Notes under the pieces: model-generated
The model's database searches: none
Told to the model about the DNA's origin: nothing
The model's input: only the letters and a program-made list of their open reading frames with translations
NCBI GenBank assembly: GCA_947625465.1
Contig: CANQOK010000007.1
Coordinates: 1-64,000, forward strand
Length of the DNA: 64,000 nt
Reading direction: 5' to 3'
Origin: an uncultured Lachnospiraceae bacterium
Lineage (GTDB): Bacteria; Bacillota; Clostridia; Lachnospirales; Lachnospiraceae
Made by a program: the position numbers and the translations under genes
Shown here: in pieces, positions 25,086 to 33,973 of the stretch
Numbering within the stretch: position 1 is the first letter of the stretch
Layout of the letters: every line of letters begins with the position of its first letter

Positions 25086-27167
25086 TCAATCCTCCGTTTT
25101 TGCCTCCTCTGCCCCTCTCATTCCTTCTACCTGAAGTGTCTGAATATCATAGGAAAGCGTAATGCCGGAGCCCGAATAAATGCGGTAAAACTGCCCGGTC
25201 ACACGCTCCGCTACCTTCTTTCCGTTTTCGATATTGGTATCTACCAGAATGACCAGATACTGGACACTGCTGTACCGGCTGCCCACATCCACCATACGCA
25301 GGGAATAGGCGATCGCTACTTCCAGCGCCGACATGGCTTCCTCAAATATACTCTTATCCACATAGCCGCTGTTGCCGCTCTTAAGGGTAAACAGCACCAT
25401 CTGGACGCTCTGCCCTTTTCGCTTGACACAGCGGGACAGATAGGTATAGAGGTTCTTAAATTCATCATAATGCACCTTATAGATGCCTTCTGCCTGATCC
25501 ATCCTGCCTTCCAGAATATGGCGGATATTATCCAGATCCGTCTGCACTTTGCTCTGTTCCTGATCCATTCCGACAGGGCTGAAGAAATGAACGGAATTTT
25601 TCCCGTTCCGCTTTACGTGATACAAGGCTTTATCCGCATTGTTATAAAGCGTTGAGAAATTCCTGCCGTCCCGCGGACACAGAGAAATCCCCGCCGATAT
25701 GCTGACCATCTCCCTGCATTTTTCATCTTTCATATTTTCGGTAAAGGCATCCCGGATCTGCCGGATCTTCTCTTCGATCTCCCGCTTCAGTTCCACATCG
25801 CAGAGAAACAGGACAAATTCATCGCCGCCCATCCGGCATACAACGTCCGTGTCCGGCATATTGGCTGAAAGCGCTGACGCCATCAGCTTTAATACCTTAT
25901 CGCCCATCAAATGCCCGTAGGCATCGTTAACATCTTTAAAGTTATCGATATCCAGAATGACGAATACGCCCTTATGCCCTTCCCGGATCAGGCTGGTAAC
26001 CCGTTCTTCGCCGTATCGGCGGTTATTCAGTCCCGTCAGGAAATCTACCGTTCCCTTTCCGGCGCCATACTCTGTCAGGATCTTGCTTAACAGAGCGCTG
26101 CTCTCTTCCGCCATGTTGATCTCTTCCGGATTCGTACTGTCATATTCTCTTCTGCTCTGGGCGGGAATATAAAATCCTTCTTTGAGCATTTCCACAAAAA
26201 CACGCGCTAGCATCGGATCAAACTGTGTCCCGGCACAGCGTTCAAACTCCGCAATCACTTTTTCCGTCGGCAGCTTCGTCCGGTAGATCCGGTTGGAAGT
26301 CATGGCGTCATAGGCGTCTGCGATCCCGATGATCCTTGCGTAAAAAGGAATTTCTTCTCCTTTCAGACCGTTGGGATAGCCCTTGCCGTCATACCGCTCA
26401 TGATGATAGTACGCGCCTTCCGCCACGCCTTTGATCATTCGGATATCCTTTAAAATCTCGTGTCCGATCACAGGATGTTTCTTGATCAGGGAAAATTCTT
26501 CCGCTGTCAGACGGGAAGGTTTATTTAAAATAGAGTCGGGAACCCCGATCTTACCGATATCGTGCAGCAGAGCAATATAATGCAGATTGCGCACCTCTCC
26601 TTCACTCCATCCCAGCCGTCTGGCAATCGCTTCGGAACATTTGGCGACTCGCAGGGAATGTCCGGACGTATAAGTGTCTTTCGCGTCAATCGTATTGGCG
26701 ATCACCATAATGGAATTGAGCGATACCCGCTCCACCAGCCTGGTCTTCTCCGCCAGCCGGCTCTCCAGTTCCCAGCGCAGCGTATACAATTCCACCGCGC
26801 GGCTGATCCGGTTTCTCATGATCACCGGAACAAACGGCTTCGCGATAAAATCCGTAGCTCCCATGGCAAAACAAGCCTCTTCCGTCTCCGGTTTGGCGTC
26901 AGCCGTCAGAATGATCACGGGGATCTTTCTCCATTCTTCCCTTTCCTGAATCCGTTGCATCGTTTCTCTGCCGTCCATATCCGGCATATGTAAATCCATC
27001 AGGATCAGCTTCGGTTCCTGTTCTTCCAGAAACGCCAGTGCTTCCTGTCCGGATCCGACCGAGGCGATCTGAAAATCCTTCTCCAGGATTTTCCCTGCCA
27101 GTTCCAGACTCAAGCGGTCGTCGTCCACGATCAGAATATCGACCTTTTTAATCTCCTGCTCCTCCAT
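25086..27167 (-). CDS. Response regulator with HD-GYP and GGDEF domains
   Basis: A 693-residue cytoplasmic signalling protein. The receiver domain (about 8-125) has VDDDR and the phosphoacceptor Asp in LILMDLHMPDMDG. HD-GYP (about 150-335) has the metal HD in LLHDIGKIGVPDSILN, then HHERYDGKGYPNG. GGDEF (about 370-530) has the intact signature RMGGDEFVLF and the substrate-binding FVILDIDNFKDVNDAYGH. About 150 C-terminal residues are of unknown type. Diguanylate cyclase and phosphodiesterase modules in one protein could both make and break c-di-GMP. No partner kinase is adjacent. A good RBS was not located. Confidence 0.9.
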   Translation of the reverse strand: MEEQEIKKVDILIVDDDRLSLELAGKILEKDFQIASVGSGQEALAFLEEQEPKLILMDLHMPDMDGRETMQRIQEREEWRKIPVIILTADAKPETEEACFAMGATDFIAKPFVPVIMRNRISRAVELYTLRWELESRLAEKTRLVERVSLNSIMVIANTIDAKDTYTSGHSLRVAKCSEAIARRLGWSEGEVRNLHYIALLHDIGKIGVPDSILNKPSRLTAEEFSLIKKHPVIGHEILKDIRMIKGVAEGAYYHHERYDGKGYPNGLKGEEIPFYARIIGIADAYDAMTSNRIYRTKLPTEKVIAEFERCAGTQFDPMLARVFVEMLKEGFYIPAQSRREYDSTNPEEINMAEESSALLSKILTEYGAGKGTVDFLTGLNNRRYGEERVTSLIREGHKGVFVILDIDNFKDVNDAYGHLMGDKVLKLMASALSANMPDTDVVCRMGGDEFVLFLCDVELKREIEEKIRQIRDAFTENMKDEKCREMVSISAGISLCPRDGRNFSTLYNNADKALYHVKRNGKNSVHFFSPVGMDQEQSKVQTDLDNIRHILEGRMDQAEGIYKVHYDEFKNLYTYLSRCVKRKGQSVQMVLFTLKSGNSGYVDKSIFEEAMSALEVAIAYSLRMVDVGSRYSSVQYLVILVDTNIENGKKVAERVTGQFYRIYSGSGITLSYDIQTLQVEGMRGAEEAKTED

Positions 27168-27203
27168 TTCGCAATCCCACCTTTTTCCAACCTGCTGCTC
27201 GGT

Positions 27204-28508
27204 TTACTGATACAAATGCCGTTTATCGATCACGCGCACTGCTTTTCCTTCACTTCTGACAATACTCTTCGGCGGCACGACCTTCACATCTACTTTAATT
27301 CCCAGCATGGATTTTAAGCCTTTTACTACCTTTGCCTCTCTTTCCGCAACCGTAACGGACGGATCGGCCTCCATCTCCGGCGTCAGCTCTACCTGTACTT
27401 CGATCTGATCCCTGTTCTGGATCCTGTCGACCAAAATCTGATAATTGGCCTGATATCCCTGATTTAATAAAACGGCTTCAATCTGAGACGGCCATACGTT
27501 AACGCCCTTAATGATCATCATATCGTCGCTTCTTCCCATCGGCTTATGCATCCGCACATGGGTACGGCCGCAGGAACATTTCTTTCTGGTCAGATAGCAC
27601 AGGTCTCTGGTCCGATAACGCATCAGCGGGAACGCCTTCTTGGTAATACAGGTAAATACCAGTTCTCCCACTTCTCCTTCCGGCAGCACCTCTCCGGTCT
27701 CGGGATTGATGATCTCCGCGATAAAGTGATCCTCCTGAATATGCATGCCGGCCTGTTCCTTACATTCAAACGATACGCCGGGGCCGGAAATCTCCGTCAG
27801 TCCGTAAATATCGTAGGCTTTGATCCCCAGTGCCTCCTCAATGTTGTGCCGCATCTCCTCGGTCCACGGTTCCGCACCGAAAATACCGGCCTTCAATTTG
27901 ATCTTGTCGCGGAAACCGCCCTCGTGAATGGCCTCCGCCAGATTGGCGGCGTAGGACGGGGTACAGCAAAGGATCGTCGATCCCAGATCTGTCATAAACT
28001 GGATCTGCCGCTCCGTATTGCCGGAGGACATCGGCAGAGTCAGGCATCCCACCTTATGGGAACCGCCGTTTAATCCGGGGCCGCCGGTAAACAGGCCGTA
28101 GCCGTAGCAGACATGGCACACATCTTCCTTTGTCCCGCCTGCTGCCACAATGGCGCGCGCGCAGCACTCGTCCCAGATATCGATATCTTCCTGCGTATAG
28201 AACGCCACTACCCGGCGTCCTGTGGTCCCGCTGGTAGACTGGATCCGCACGCAGTCTTTCAGCGGAACTGCCAGTAATCCATACGGATACTGATCCCGCA
28301 GATCATCTTTCGTGATAAACGGCAGCTTATGCAGATCGTCAATTCCCTTGATGTCTTCCGGTTTTACCCCCATCTCATCCATTCTGTCACGGTAAAATTT
28401 CACATTGTCATACACGTATTTTACCTGCTTTACCAGTCTCTCACTCTGCAGCGCCTGCAGCTGCTCAAGCGGCATTGTTTCAATTTCCGGCTGATAATAA
28501 TTTTCCAT
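27204..28508 (-). CDS. paaK: Phenylacetate-CoA ligase (aryl-CoA ligase)
   Basis: A 434-residue AMP-forming ligase that makes arylacetyl-CoA from an arylacetate, ATP and CoA. The phosphate loop is STSGTTGRRV near residue 95, with later YGLTEISGPG and C-terminal GRSDDMMIIKGVNVWPSQIE. The ATG at 28508 follows AGGAGAAG. The upstream partners iorB and iorA produce arylacetyl-CoA directly, so the ligase likely works in the same pathway, either to conserve energy in reverse as an acid-forming step or to capture free arylacetate. That assignment is inference. It is the third enzyme gene of the operon. Confidence 0.9.
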   Translation of the reverse strand: MENYYQPEIETMPLEQLQALQSERLVKQVKYVYDNVKFYRDRMDEMGVKPEDIKGIDDLHKLPFITKDDLRDQYPYGLLAVPLKDCVRIQSTSGTTGRRVVAFYTQEDIDIWDECCARAIVAAGGTKEDVCHVCYGYGLFTGGPGLNGGSHKVGCLTLPMSSGNTERQIQFMTDLGSTILCCTPSYAANLAEAIHEGGFRDKIKLKAGIFGAEPWTEEMRHNIEEALGIKAYDIYGLTEISGPGVSFECKEQAGMHIQEDHFIAEIINPETGEVLPEGEVGELVFTCITKKAFPLMRYRTRDLCYLTRKKCSCGRTHVRMHKPMGRSDDMMIIKGVNVWPSQIEAVLLNQGYQANYQILVDRIQNRDQIEVQVELTPEMEADPSVTVAEREAKVVKGLKSMLGIKVDVKVVPPKSIVRSEGKAVRVIDKRHLYQ

Positions 28509-28533
28509 GTTCTTCTCCTTTATTCCATTGTAT

Positions 28534-29115
28534 TTATTCTGCACGTCCCAGATCGAACGCTTTCAGATTCAGTTCCACAAACTTCTGCGGCACGCATTCC
28601 CGAATGGCCTGGCGCCACTTTTCCGCCGGAATGTCAAAATATTTGGAGAGCCGCCCCATCAGAACGATATTCACCGCTTTGGCGGAACCCGCCTGTTCTG
28701 CCAGAGACAGACAGTCCATCGCATCGACTGCGATTCCCAGCTGTTCCATTTTTTCAATCAGATTCTCCGGATACTGCGCAGCGCCTGTAATGACCGGCAT
28801 CGGATCGATCTCCTGTGTATTGACCACGATCCTGCCGTCTGCCTTCAGATATTCCACATACCGGGCCGCTTCCAGCTTTTCGAAGGAAACGATAAAATCC
28901 GCTTCTCCCTTATCGATCGCCGGAGAATAGACCTTATCCCCGAACCGAACATAAGTCACAACACTTCCGCCGCGCTGACTCATTCCGTGTACTTCGGAAA
29001 CCTTTACGTCATAGCCTTCCGTCAGCAGCAGATGGCCCAGCAGCTTACTGGCCAGCAGGGAGCCCTGTCCGCCTACGCCCACGATCATAATATTCTTCGT
29101 CATTTTTTCTTCCAT
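28534..29115 (-). CDS. iorB: Indolepyruvate:ferredoxin oxidoreductase, beta subunit
   Basis: A 193-residue gamma-type domain subunit. It partners IorA in oxidative decarboxylation of aryl pyruvates (from Trp, Phe and Tyr) to aryl-acetyl-CoA with reduction of ferredoxin. The N-terminus IMIVGVGGQGSLLASKLLG and the SQRGGSVVTYVRFG segment are typical. The start at 29115 is 11 bases after GGAGG; an in-frame Met four codons inside is an alternative. It lies 15 bases after the iorA stop. Confidence 0.92.
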   Translation of the reverse strand: MEEKMTKNIMIVGVGGQGSLLASKLLGHLLLTEGYDVKVSEVHGMSQRGGSVVTYVRFGDKVYSPAIDKGEADFIVSFEKLEAARYVEYLKADGRIVVNTQEIDPMPVITGAAQYPENLIEKMEQLGIAVDAMDCLSLAEQAGSAKAVNIVLMGRLSKYFDIPAEKWRQAIRECVPQKFVELNLKAFDLGRAE

Positions 29116-29130
29116 GCTTTTATGTACCTC

Positions 29131-30858
29131 CTATGCCTGCAGCGCGTCAAGCCTGCACAGCTGCGCGCATACGCCGCAGCCGACACACTGCGTACTGTCT
29201 ACGACTGCTTTCTTTCCCTTCATGCTGATCGCAGGGCAGCCCAGACGCATACAGGATTTACAGCCGATACACTTCTCTGCCTCCACATGGTACGGCGGAT
29301 TGTGCTTCACATATTTTAACAGGGCGCATGGGCGTCTGCTGATAATCACAGACGGCTCCTTCGCAGCCAGCTCTTCTTTCAGAACCCGGTCGCATTCCGC
29401 CAGATCGTAGGGATCGGCCACAACAACCCGATTGAATCCCATAGCGCGGCACAGCGCCTCCAGATCGATCTTGCCCGCCGGATCTCCCTTAATGTTATAT
29501 CCGGTCGTAGGATTCTGCTGATGGCCGGTCATGCCGGTGATGGAATTATCCAGAATGATCACGGTGGAATTACTCTGGTTATAGGCAATATTGGCAAGCC
29601 CGGTCATACCGGAATGCATAAAGGTGGAATCCCCGATCACGGCGACCGTCTTTCCTTCGCTTTCCTCGCCCAGCGCTTTGTTGAATCCGTGAATACTGCT
29701 GACAGAAGCGCCCATGCACAGCGTCATCTCCATGGCGCTTAACGGCGCGACCGCGCCCAGCGTATAACAGCCGATATCGCCCAATACGGTACAATGATTC
29801 TTAGACAGCGTATAGAACAGTCCCCGGTGCGGACAGCCGGCGCACATCACAGGCGGACGTCCCGGAAGCGTTTCTCCCAATTTTTTAACAGGCGGCAGCT
29901 CCACGCCCAGCTTCTCCGCGATCAGATTCTGGGAAAACTCCCCTTCGATCGGCAGGACGTCTTTCCCGGTTACCTGCAGGCCCAGCTGCTTACAGTGGTT
30001 TTCAATGATCGGATCCAGTTCTTCCACGATCACCAGCTTCTCCACTTTGGACGCGAAGTCCAGGATCAGCTTTTCGGGAAGCGGATTGATCATTCCCAGT
30101 TTTAAGATACTTGCTTTATTTCCAAATACTTCCTTGGCATACTGATAACTGGTCGAGGAGGTAATAATACCGATCTTCGTATCTCCCATCTCCACCCGGT
30201 TAAACGCACAGTCTTCCGCATAGGCAGTCAGCTTCCGCGTCCGTTCCTCCACAACCGGATGACGGCGGATGGCGTTGCCCGGCATCATCACATATTTCGC
30301 GATATTCTTCACGTAAGGGATGGGAGCCGGTTCCACACGTTCTCCCGAATCCACGATACTCTGGGAGTGCGCTACACGGGTACACATCTTAATGATGACC
30401 GGCGTATCGAACTGCTCCGACAGCTCGTATGCTTTCTTCGCGAACGCATAGGCCTCAGCGGAATCCGAAGGCTCCAGCATCGGCACCTTGGCGGCAATGG
30501 CGTGATGCCTGGAATCCTGTTCATTCTGCGAAGAATGCATCCCTGCGTCATCTGCCACACAGATGACCATACCTGCATTCACGCCTGTATAGGAACAGGT
30601 AAACAACGGATCTGCCGCCACGTTCAGCCCCACATGCTTCATGCCGCAGAAACTGCGCTTGCCTGCCAGAGAAGCGCCGAACGCGACTTCCATGGCAACC
30701 TTTTCATTCGGCGCCCACTCGCAGTAGATCTCGTCGTACTTTGCCGCTTCTTCCGTTACTTCCGTGCTCGGCGTGCCAGGATAACTGGATACCACGCTGC
30801 ACCCGGCTTCATACAGACCCCTTGCCAGAGCCTGATTGCCCAACATCAATTGTTTCAT
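29131..30858 (-). CDS. iorA: Indolepyruvate:ferredoxin oxidoreductase, alpha subunit
   Basis: A 575-residue thiamine-diphosphate enzyme subunit. The N-terminal pyrimidine-binding part has YPGTPSTEVTEEAAKYDEI. The ThDP/metal-binding core is MCAGCPHRG, then GDIGCYTLG and IGDSTFMHSG. The C-terminus carries two ferredoxin-type cluster motifs, CIGCKSCMRLGCP and CVGCGVCAQLC. The first has four residues before the last Cys, which is normal for IOR. It follows the YerC-type regulator by 24 bases on the same strand. Confidence 0.95.
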   Translation of the reverse strand: MKQLMLGNQALARGLYEAGCSVVSSYPGTPSTEVTEEAAKYDEIYCEWAPNEKVAMEVAFGASLAGKRSFCGMKHVGLNVAADPLFTCSYTGVNAGMVICVADDAGMHSSQNEQDSRHHAIAAKVPMLEPSDSAEAYAFAKKAYELSEQFDTPVIIKMCTRVAHSQSIVDSGERVEPAPIPYVKNIAKYVMMPGNAIRRHPVVEERTRKLTAYAEDCAFNRVEMGDTKIGIITSSTSYQYAKEVFGNKASILKLGMINPLPEKLILDFASKVEKLVIVEELDPIIENHCKQLGLQVTGKDVLPIEGEFSQNLIAEKLGVELPPVKKLGETLPGRPPVMCAGCPHRGLFYTLSKNHCTVLGDIGCYTLGAVAPLSAMEMTLCMGASVSSIHGFNKALGEESEGKTVAVIGDSTFMHSGMTGLANIAYNQSNSTVIILDNSITGMTGHQQNPTTGYNIKGDPAGKIDLEALCRAMGFNRVVVADPYDLAECDRVLKEELAAKEPSVIISRRPCALLKYVKHNPPYHVEAEKCIGCKSCMRLGCPAISMKGKKAVVDSTQCVGCGVCAQLCRLDALQA

Positions 30859-30882
30859 AAATAATCTCCATTCCGTATATTT

Positions 30883-31170
30883 TTATTGCATCTTCTTTAT
30901 CACTTCACTCAGACATCCCGTACCATAATTCAGGACCCGGTTGACCCGGCTGATGGTAGCTGAGCTTGCGTTCGTCTCGTCCTTGATCTCCGTATAAACC
31001 TTGTTGTCTGTCAGCATCCGCGCCACCTCAAAGCGCTGCTCCATGGAGCGAAGCTCTGTGACCGCGCACAGATCGTCAAAGAATCTGCAGCACTCGTCCA
31101 GATCTTTTAACTGCAAGATCGCTTCATACATGGCAATCTTACGTTCCTTTGAAACATTTCTGTTCATCAT
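30883..31170 (-). CDS. YerC/YecD-type TrpR homologue
   Basis: A 95-residue helical DNA-binding protein of the TrpR-like YerC/YecD family (CCRFFDDLCAVTELRSMEQR, then the HTH with NASSATISRVNRVLNYGTG). In E. coli TrpR senses tryptophan; the ligand of the YerC group is not established. Its position as first gene of an operon for aryl-pyruvate oxidation suggests that it controls aromatic amino acid breakdown. The start at 31170 has TGGAGG upstream. A promoter lies at 31221-31250. Confidence 0.88.
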   Translation of the reverse strand: MMNRNVSKERKIAMYEAILQLKDLDECCRFFDDLCAVTELRSMEQRFEVARMLTDNKVYTEIKDETNASSATISRVNRVLNYGTGCLSEVIKKMQ

Positions 31171-31220
31171 TACCTCCACGTTCCTTCTCTGTATGGTACA
31201 AATCAATCCGTATCAGATAT

Positions 31221-31250
31221 ATTATATTACAAAATAACCGGTCTTTGCAA
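31221..31250 (-). promoter_or_regulatory. Promoter of the yerC-iorAB-paaK operon
   Basis: On the minus strand TTGCAA (31250-31245), an 18-base spacer and TATAAT (31226-31221). It lies about 50 bases before the regulator start and leaves no room for a T-box. Confidence 0.6.
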
Positions 31251-31354
31251 CTTGATTTCGTATATTTTTACTGATTTCACTGGCTTTTCTCACAGATTCT
31301 ATGTATAATAACCATAAATTACAATCACGGATAGAACAGGAGGACTGATCTGAC

Positions 31355-33814
31355 ATGAGAAAATGGACACGCGCAAACTACCAGCCCAATTTGCCGCTGG
31401 GGGAAAACGGAGAACGGGTTACCGCATCCCCTGCTCATCTGGAGCTTTCCAGACAGGCGGCGCAGGAAGGAATGGTTCTGTTAAAAAATGAAGCGGGACT
31501 GCTCCCTTTGCGAAAGGGAAGCCGCATCGCCCTGTTTGGAAAAGCCGGCTTTGACTATGTAAAAGGCGGAGGGGGCAGCGGAGACGTGACGGCAGACGGG
31601 ATCTGCAATTTATACGACGGTCTTCGCACCAAACACGGCCATGTCGCCCTATGTGAAGAATTATCGGATTACTATAGAAAATATGTCGCGGATAAATACG
31701 CCATCGGCGCTCTGCCGGGTATGATCGCGGAACCGGAGATCCCGGACGCGCTTCTGGCACGGGCAAAGGCGTTCACGGATACGGCATGTATCACGATCAG
31801 CCGCTTTTCCGGAGAAGGCTGGGACCGTCATGTGAACACGGCAGCAAAGGAAGACGACAAAGCCGATCCCGGCGTCAGTGCGGAAACCGACGATGCGGAT
31901 CTATACGCGAATGTATTCGACCTGACCGGCATTTCCGCTCGGATTTTTGAGCAGAGTGATTTTTGTCTGACCCGGGCAGAGCGGAAAATGGTGGATACGG
32001 TCATCTCCAATTTTTCCAACGTATTTGTAGTGTTAAATGTGGGCGGCATGATAGATAGCTCCTGGTTCCGGCATGAGGATCAGATCCAGTCGGTCCTGCT
32101 GGCATGGCAGGGCGGCACGAAAGGCGGACTGGCAGCTGCTGATCTTCTGTGCGGCGACGCCAATCCTTCCGGAAAACTGCCGGACACTTTTGCGGATTCG
32201 CTGGAAGCCTATCCCTCTACAGATACCTTTCATGAATCTGAAGACTATGTGGACTATACCGAGGATATTTATGTGGGTTACCGGTATTTTGAAACGATCC
32301 CGCAGGCAGCCGGGCACGTCTGCTATCCGTTTGGCTTCGGGCTGTCCTATACCACGTTTGAAATAGAAGAATTAAATACCCACTTAAAGGACGGAGCAAT
32401 CAGCATGCAGATCCGGGTTACCAATACGGGCGGCATGGCAGGAAAAGAAGTCGTACAGGTATATGCGCAGTCCCCTTCCCGCAAGCTGGACCGCCCGGCC
32501 AGGACGCTGACCGCATTTGCCAAAACCCGGCTGCTGTTAAGCGGAGAAACGCAATTGCTGACCATATCCTTCCCGATCTCCGCACTGGCCGCTTATGACG
32601 ATCTGGGGAAAATCCAGAAGTCCGCATACATACTGGAAGCCGGCACTTATCATTTCCATATCGGAAATTCTGTCCGGAATACGGTTCGATCCTCCTTTGT
32701 ATTTGCGGTTTCCGAAGATACCTGCGTATCACAGCTGCAGGCAAAGGTGGTTCCCACTTCCTTAAAGCAGCGGCTTCTGGCGGACGGGACTCTGGAGACA
32801 CTTCCGCAGGGAACGCCCCGGAATCCGGACGCCTGCGGGTTAAAGCGGGATCCCTATTATCTGCAGGATCTGGCGCCTCAGGTACGTGCCCATGACCGCT
32901 ATATTTCCTGGCGGCGCTATGAGCCCGATACCGTTTTATTCTCTCAGGTAGCCGAAGGAACGGCAGACATGGATACATTTCTGGCACAGTTATCCGACGA
33001 AGACCTGGCCTGTCTGCTGGGCGGACAGCCCAATACCGGCGTCGCCAACACCTTCGGATTCGGCAATCTGCCGGAATACGGGATTCCCAATATCATGACG
33101 GCAGACGGTCCCGCGGGACTGCGGGTTCAGCCGGAATGTGAGATCTATACCACAGCGTGGCCCTGCGCGACGCTGCTGGCCGCCACATGGAATCCGGATC
33201 TGCTGGAGGCTGTAGGCGAGGCTGCTGCCAAAGAAATTAAGGAAAACAATATTTCCGTCTGGCTGGCGCCTGCTATCAATATTCACAGGAGCCCATTATG
33301 CGGACGGAATTTTGAATACTATTCCGAAGATCCGCTGCTGACCGGCAAACTGGCCGCCGCGCTGGTACGGGGCGTACAGTCGCAGCACATCGGAGCAACC
33401 GTAAAACATTTTGCCTGCAACAACAAAGAAACCAACCGGAAAAACAGCGATTCCCGCGTTTCCGAGCGGGCGCTGCGGGAGATTTATCTGAAGGGCTTTG
33501 AGATTGTAGTAAAAGAAGCGGCTCCCTGGGCGATCATGTCCTCTTATAACCTCATCAACGGCTGTCGGGCTTCCGAGTGCCGGGAACTACTGACCGATAT
33601 CTTAAGAAACGAATGGGGCTTTACCGGCATGGTAACCACTGACTGGTGGACCTTCGGAGAGCAGTATCTGGAGATCAAAGCCGGAAATGACATGAAAATG
33701 GGAACCGGATTTCCCGAACGGATACTGGAAGCGCTGGAAAAAGGGCTGATCAGCCGAAGCGAACTGGAAACCAGCGTAAAACGGGTGCTGGAGCTGATCC
33801 TGAAGGCGGATTGA
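31355..33814 (+). CDS. Glycoside hydrolase family 3, permuted domain order (beta-glucosidase-like)
   Basis: An 819-residue cytoplasmic hydrolase. The usual order is reversed: residues 1-340 are the alpha/beta sandwich domain (LLKNEAGLLPL, GGGGSGDVT, WQGGTKGG), about 355-470 an FnIII-like domain, and the TIM barrel with the nucleophile follows at about 530-819 (GFTGMVTTDWWT, with Asp as nucleophile, and ATVKHFACNNKET). This permuted form is known in ruminococcal and butyrivibrio beta-glucosidases. Substrate is likely a beta-glucoside or related oligosaccharide. It has an AGGAGG ribosome site. A TATAAT at 31304-31309 is a -10 candidate, but the -35 is weak. Confidence 0.93.
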   Translation: MRKWTRANYQPNLPLGENGERVTASPAHLELSRQAAQEGMVLLKNEAGLLPLRKGSRIALFGKAGFDYVKGGGGSGDVTADGICNLYDGLRTKHGHVALCEELSDYYRKYVADKYAIGALPGMIAEPEIPDALLARAKAFTDTACITISRFSGEGWDRHVNTAAKEDDKADPGVSAETDDADLYANVFDLTGISARIFEQSDFCLTRAERKMVDTVISNFSNVFVVLNVGGMIDSSWFRHEDQIQSVLLAWQGGTKGGLAAADLLCGDANPSGKLPDTFADSLEAYPSTDTFHESEDYVDYTEDIYVGYRYFETIPQAAGHVCYPFGFGLSYTTFEIEELNTHLKDGAISMQIRVTNTGGMAGKEVVQVYAQSPSRKLDRPARTLTAFAKTRLLLSGETQLLTISFPISALAAYDDLGKIQKSAYILEAGTYHFHIGNSVRNTVRSSFVFAVSEDTCVSQLQAKVVPTSLKQRLLADGTLETLPQGTPRNPDACGLKRDPYYLQDLAPQVRAHDRYISWRRYEPDTVLFSQVAEGTADMDTFLAQLSDEDLACLLGGQPNTGVANTFGFGNLPEYGIPNIMTADGPAGLRVQPECEIYTTAWPCATLLAATWNPDLLEAVGEAAAKEIKENNISVWLAPAINIHRSPLCGRNFEYYSEDPLLTGKLAAALVRGVQSQHIGATVKHFACNNKETNRKNSDSRVSERALREIYLKGFEIVVKEAAPWAIMSSYNLINGCRASECRELLTDILRNEWGFTGMVTTDWWTFGEQYLEIKAGNDMKMGTGFPERILEALEKGLISRSELETSVKRVLELILKAD

Positions 33815-33973
33815 GCAACGGTATGTAAAAAAACCGGATTTTGATTTTCGCCAAAATAAATAAAAAATATACAGGCAGAAACTCGGACAGCTCTGCCGCG
33901 GCTAAATAATACTTTCCGTATTCTTTTAGCTGCAAGCTGCCCTGTTTCTGCCTGTTTCTTCACAAAAATTGCT

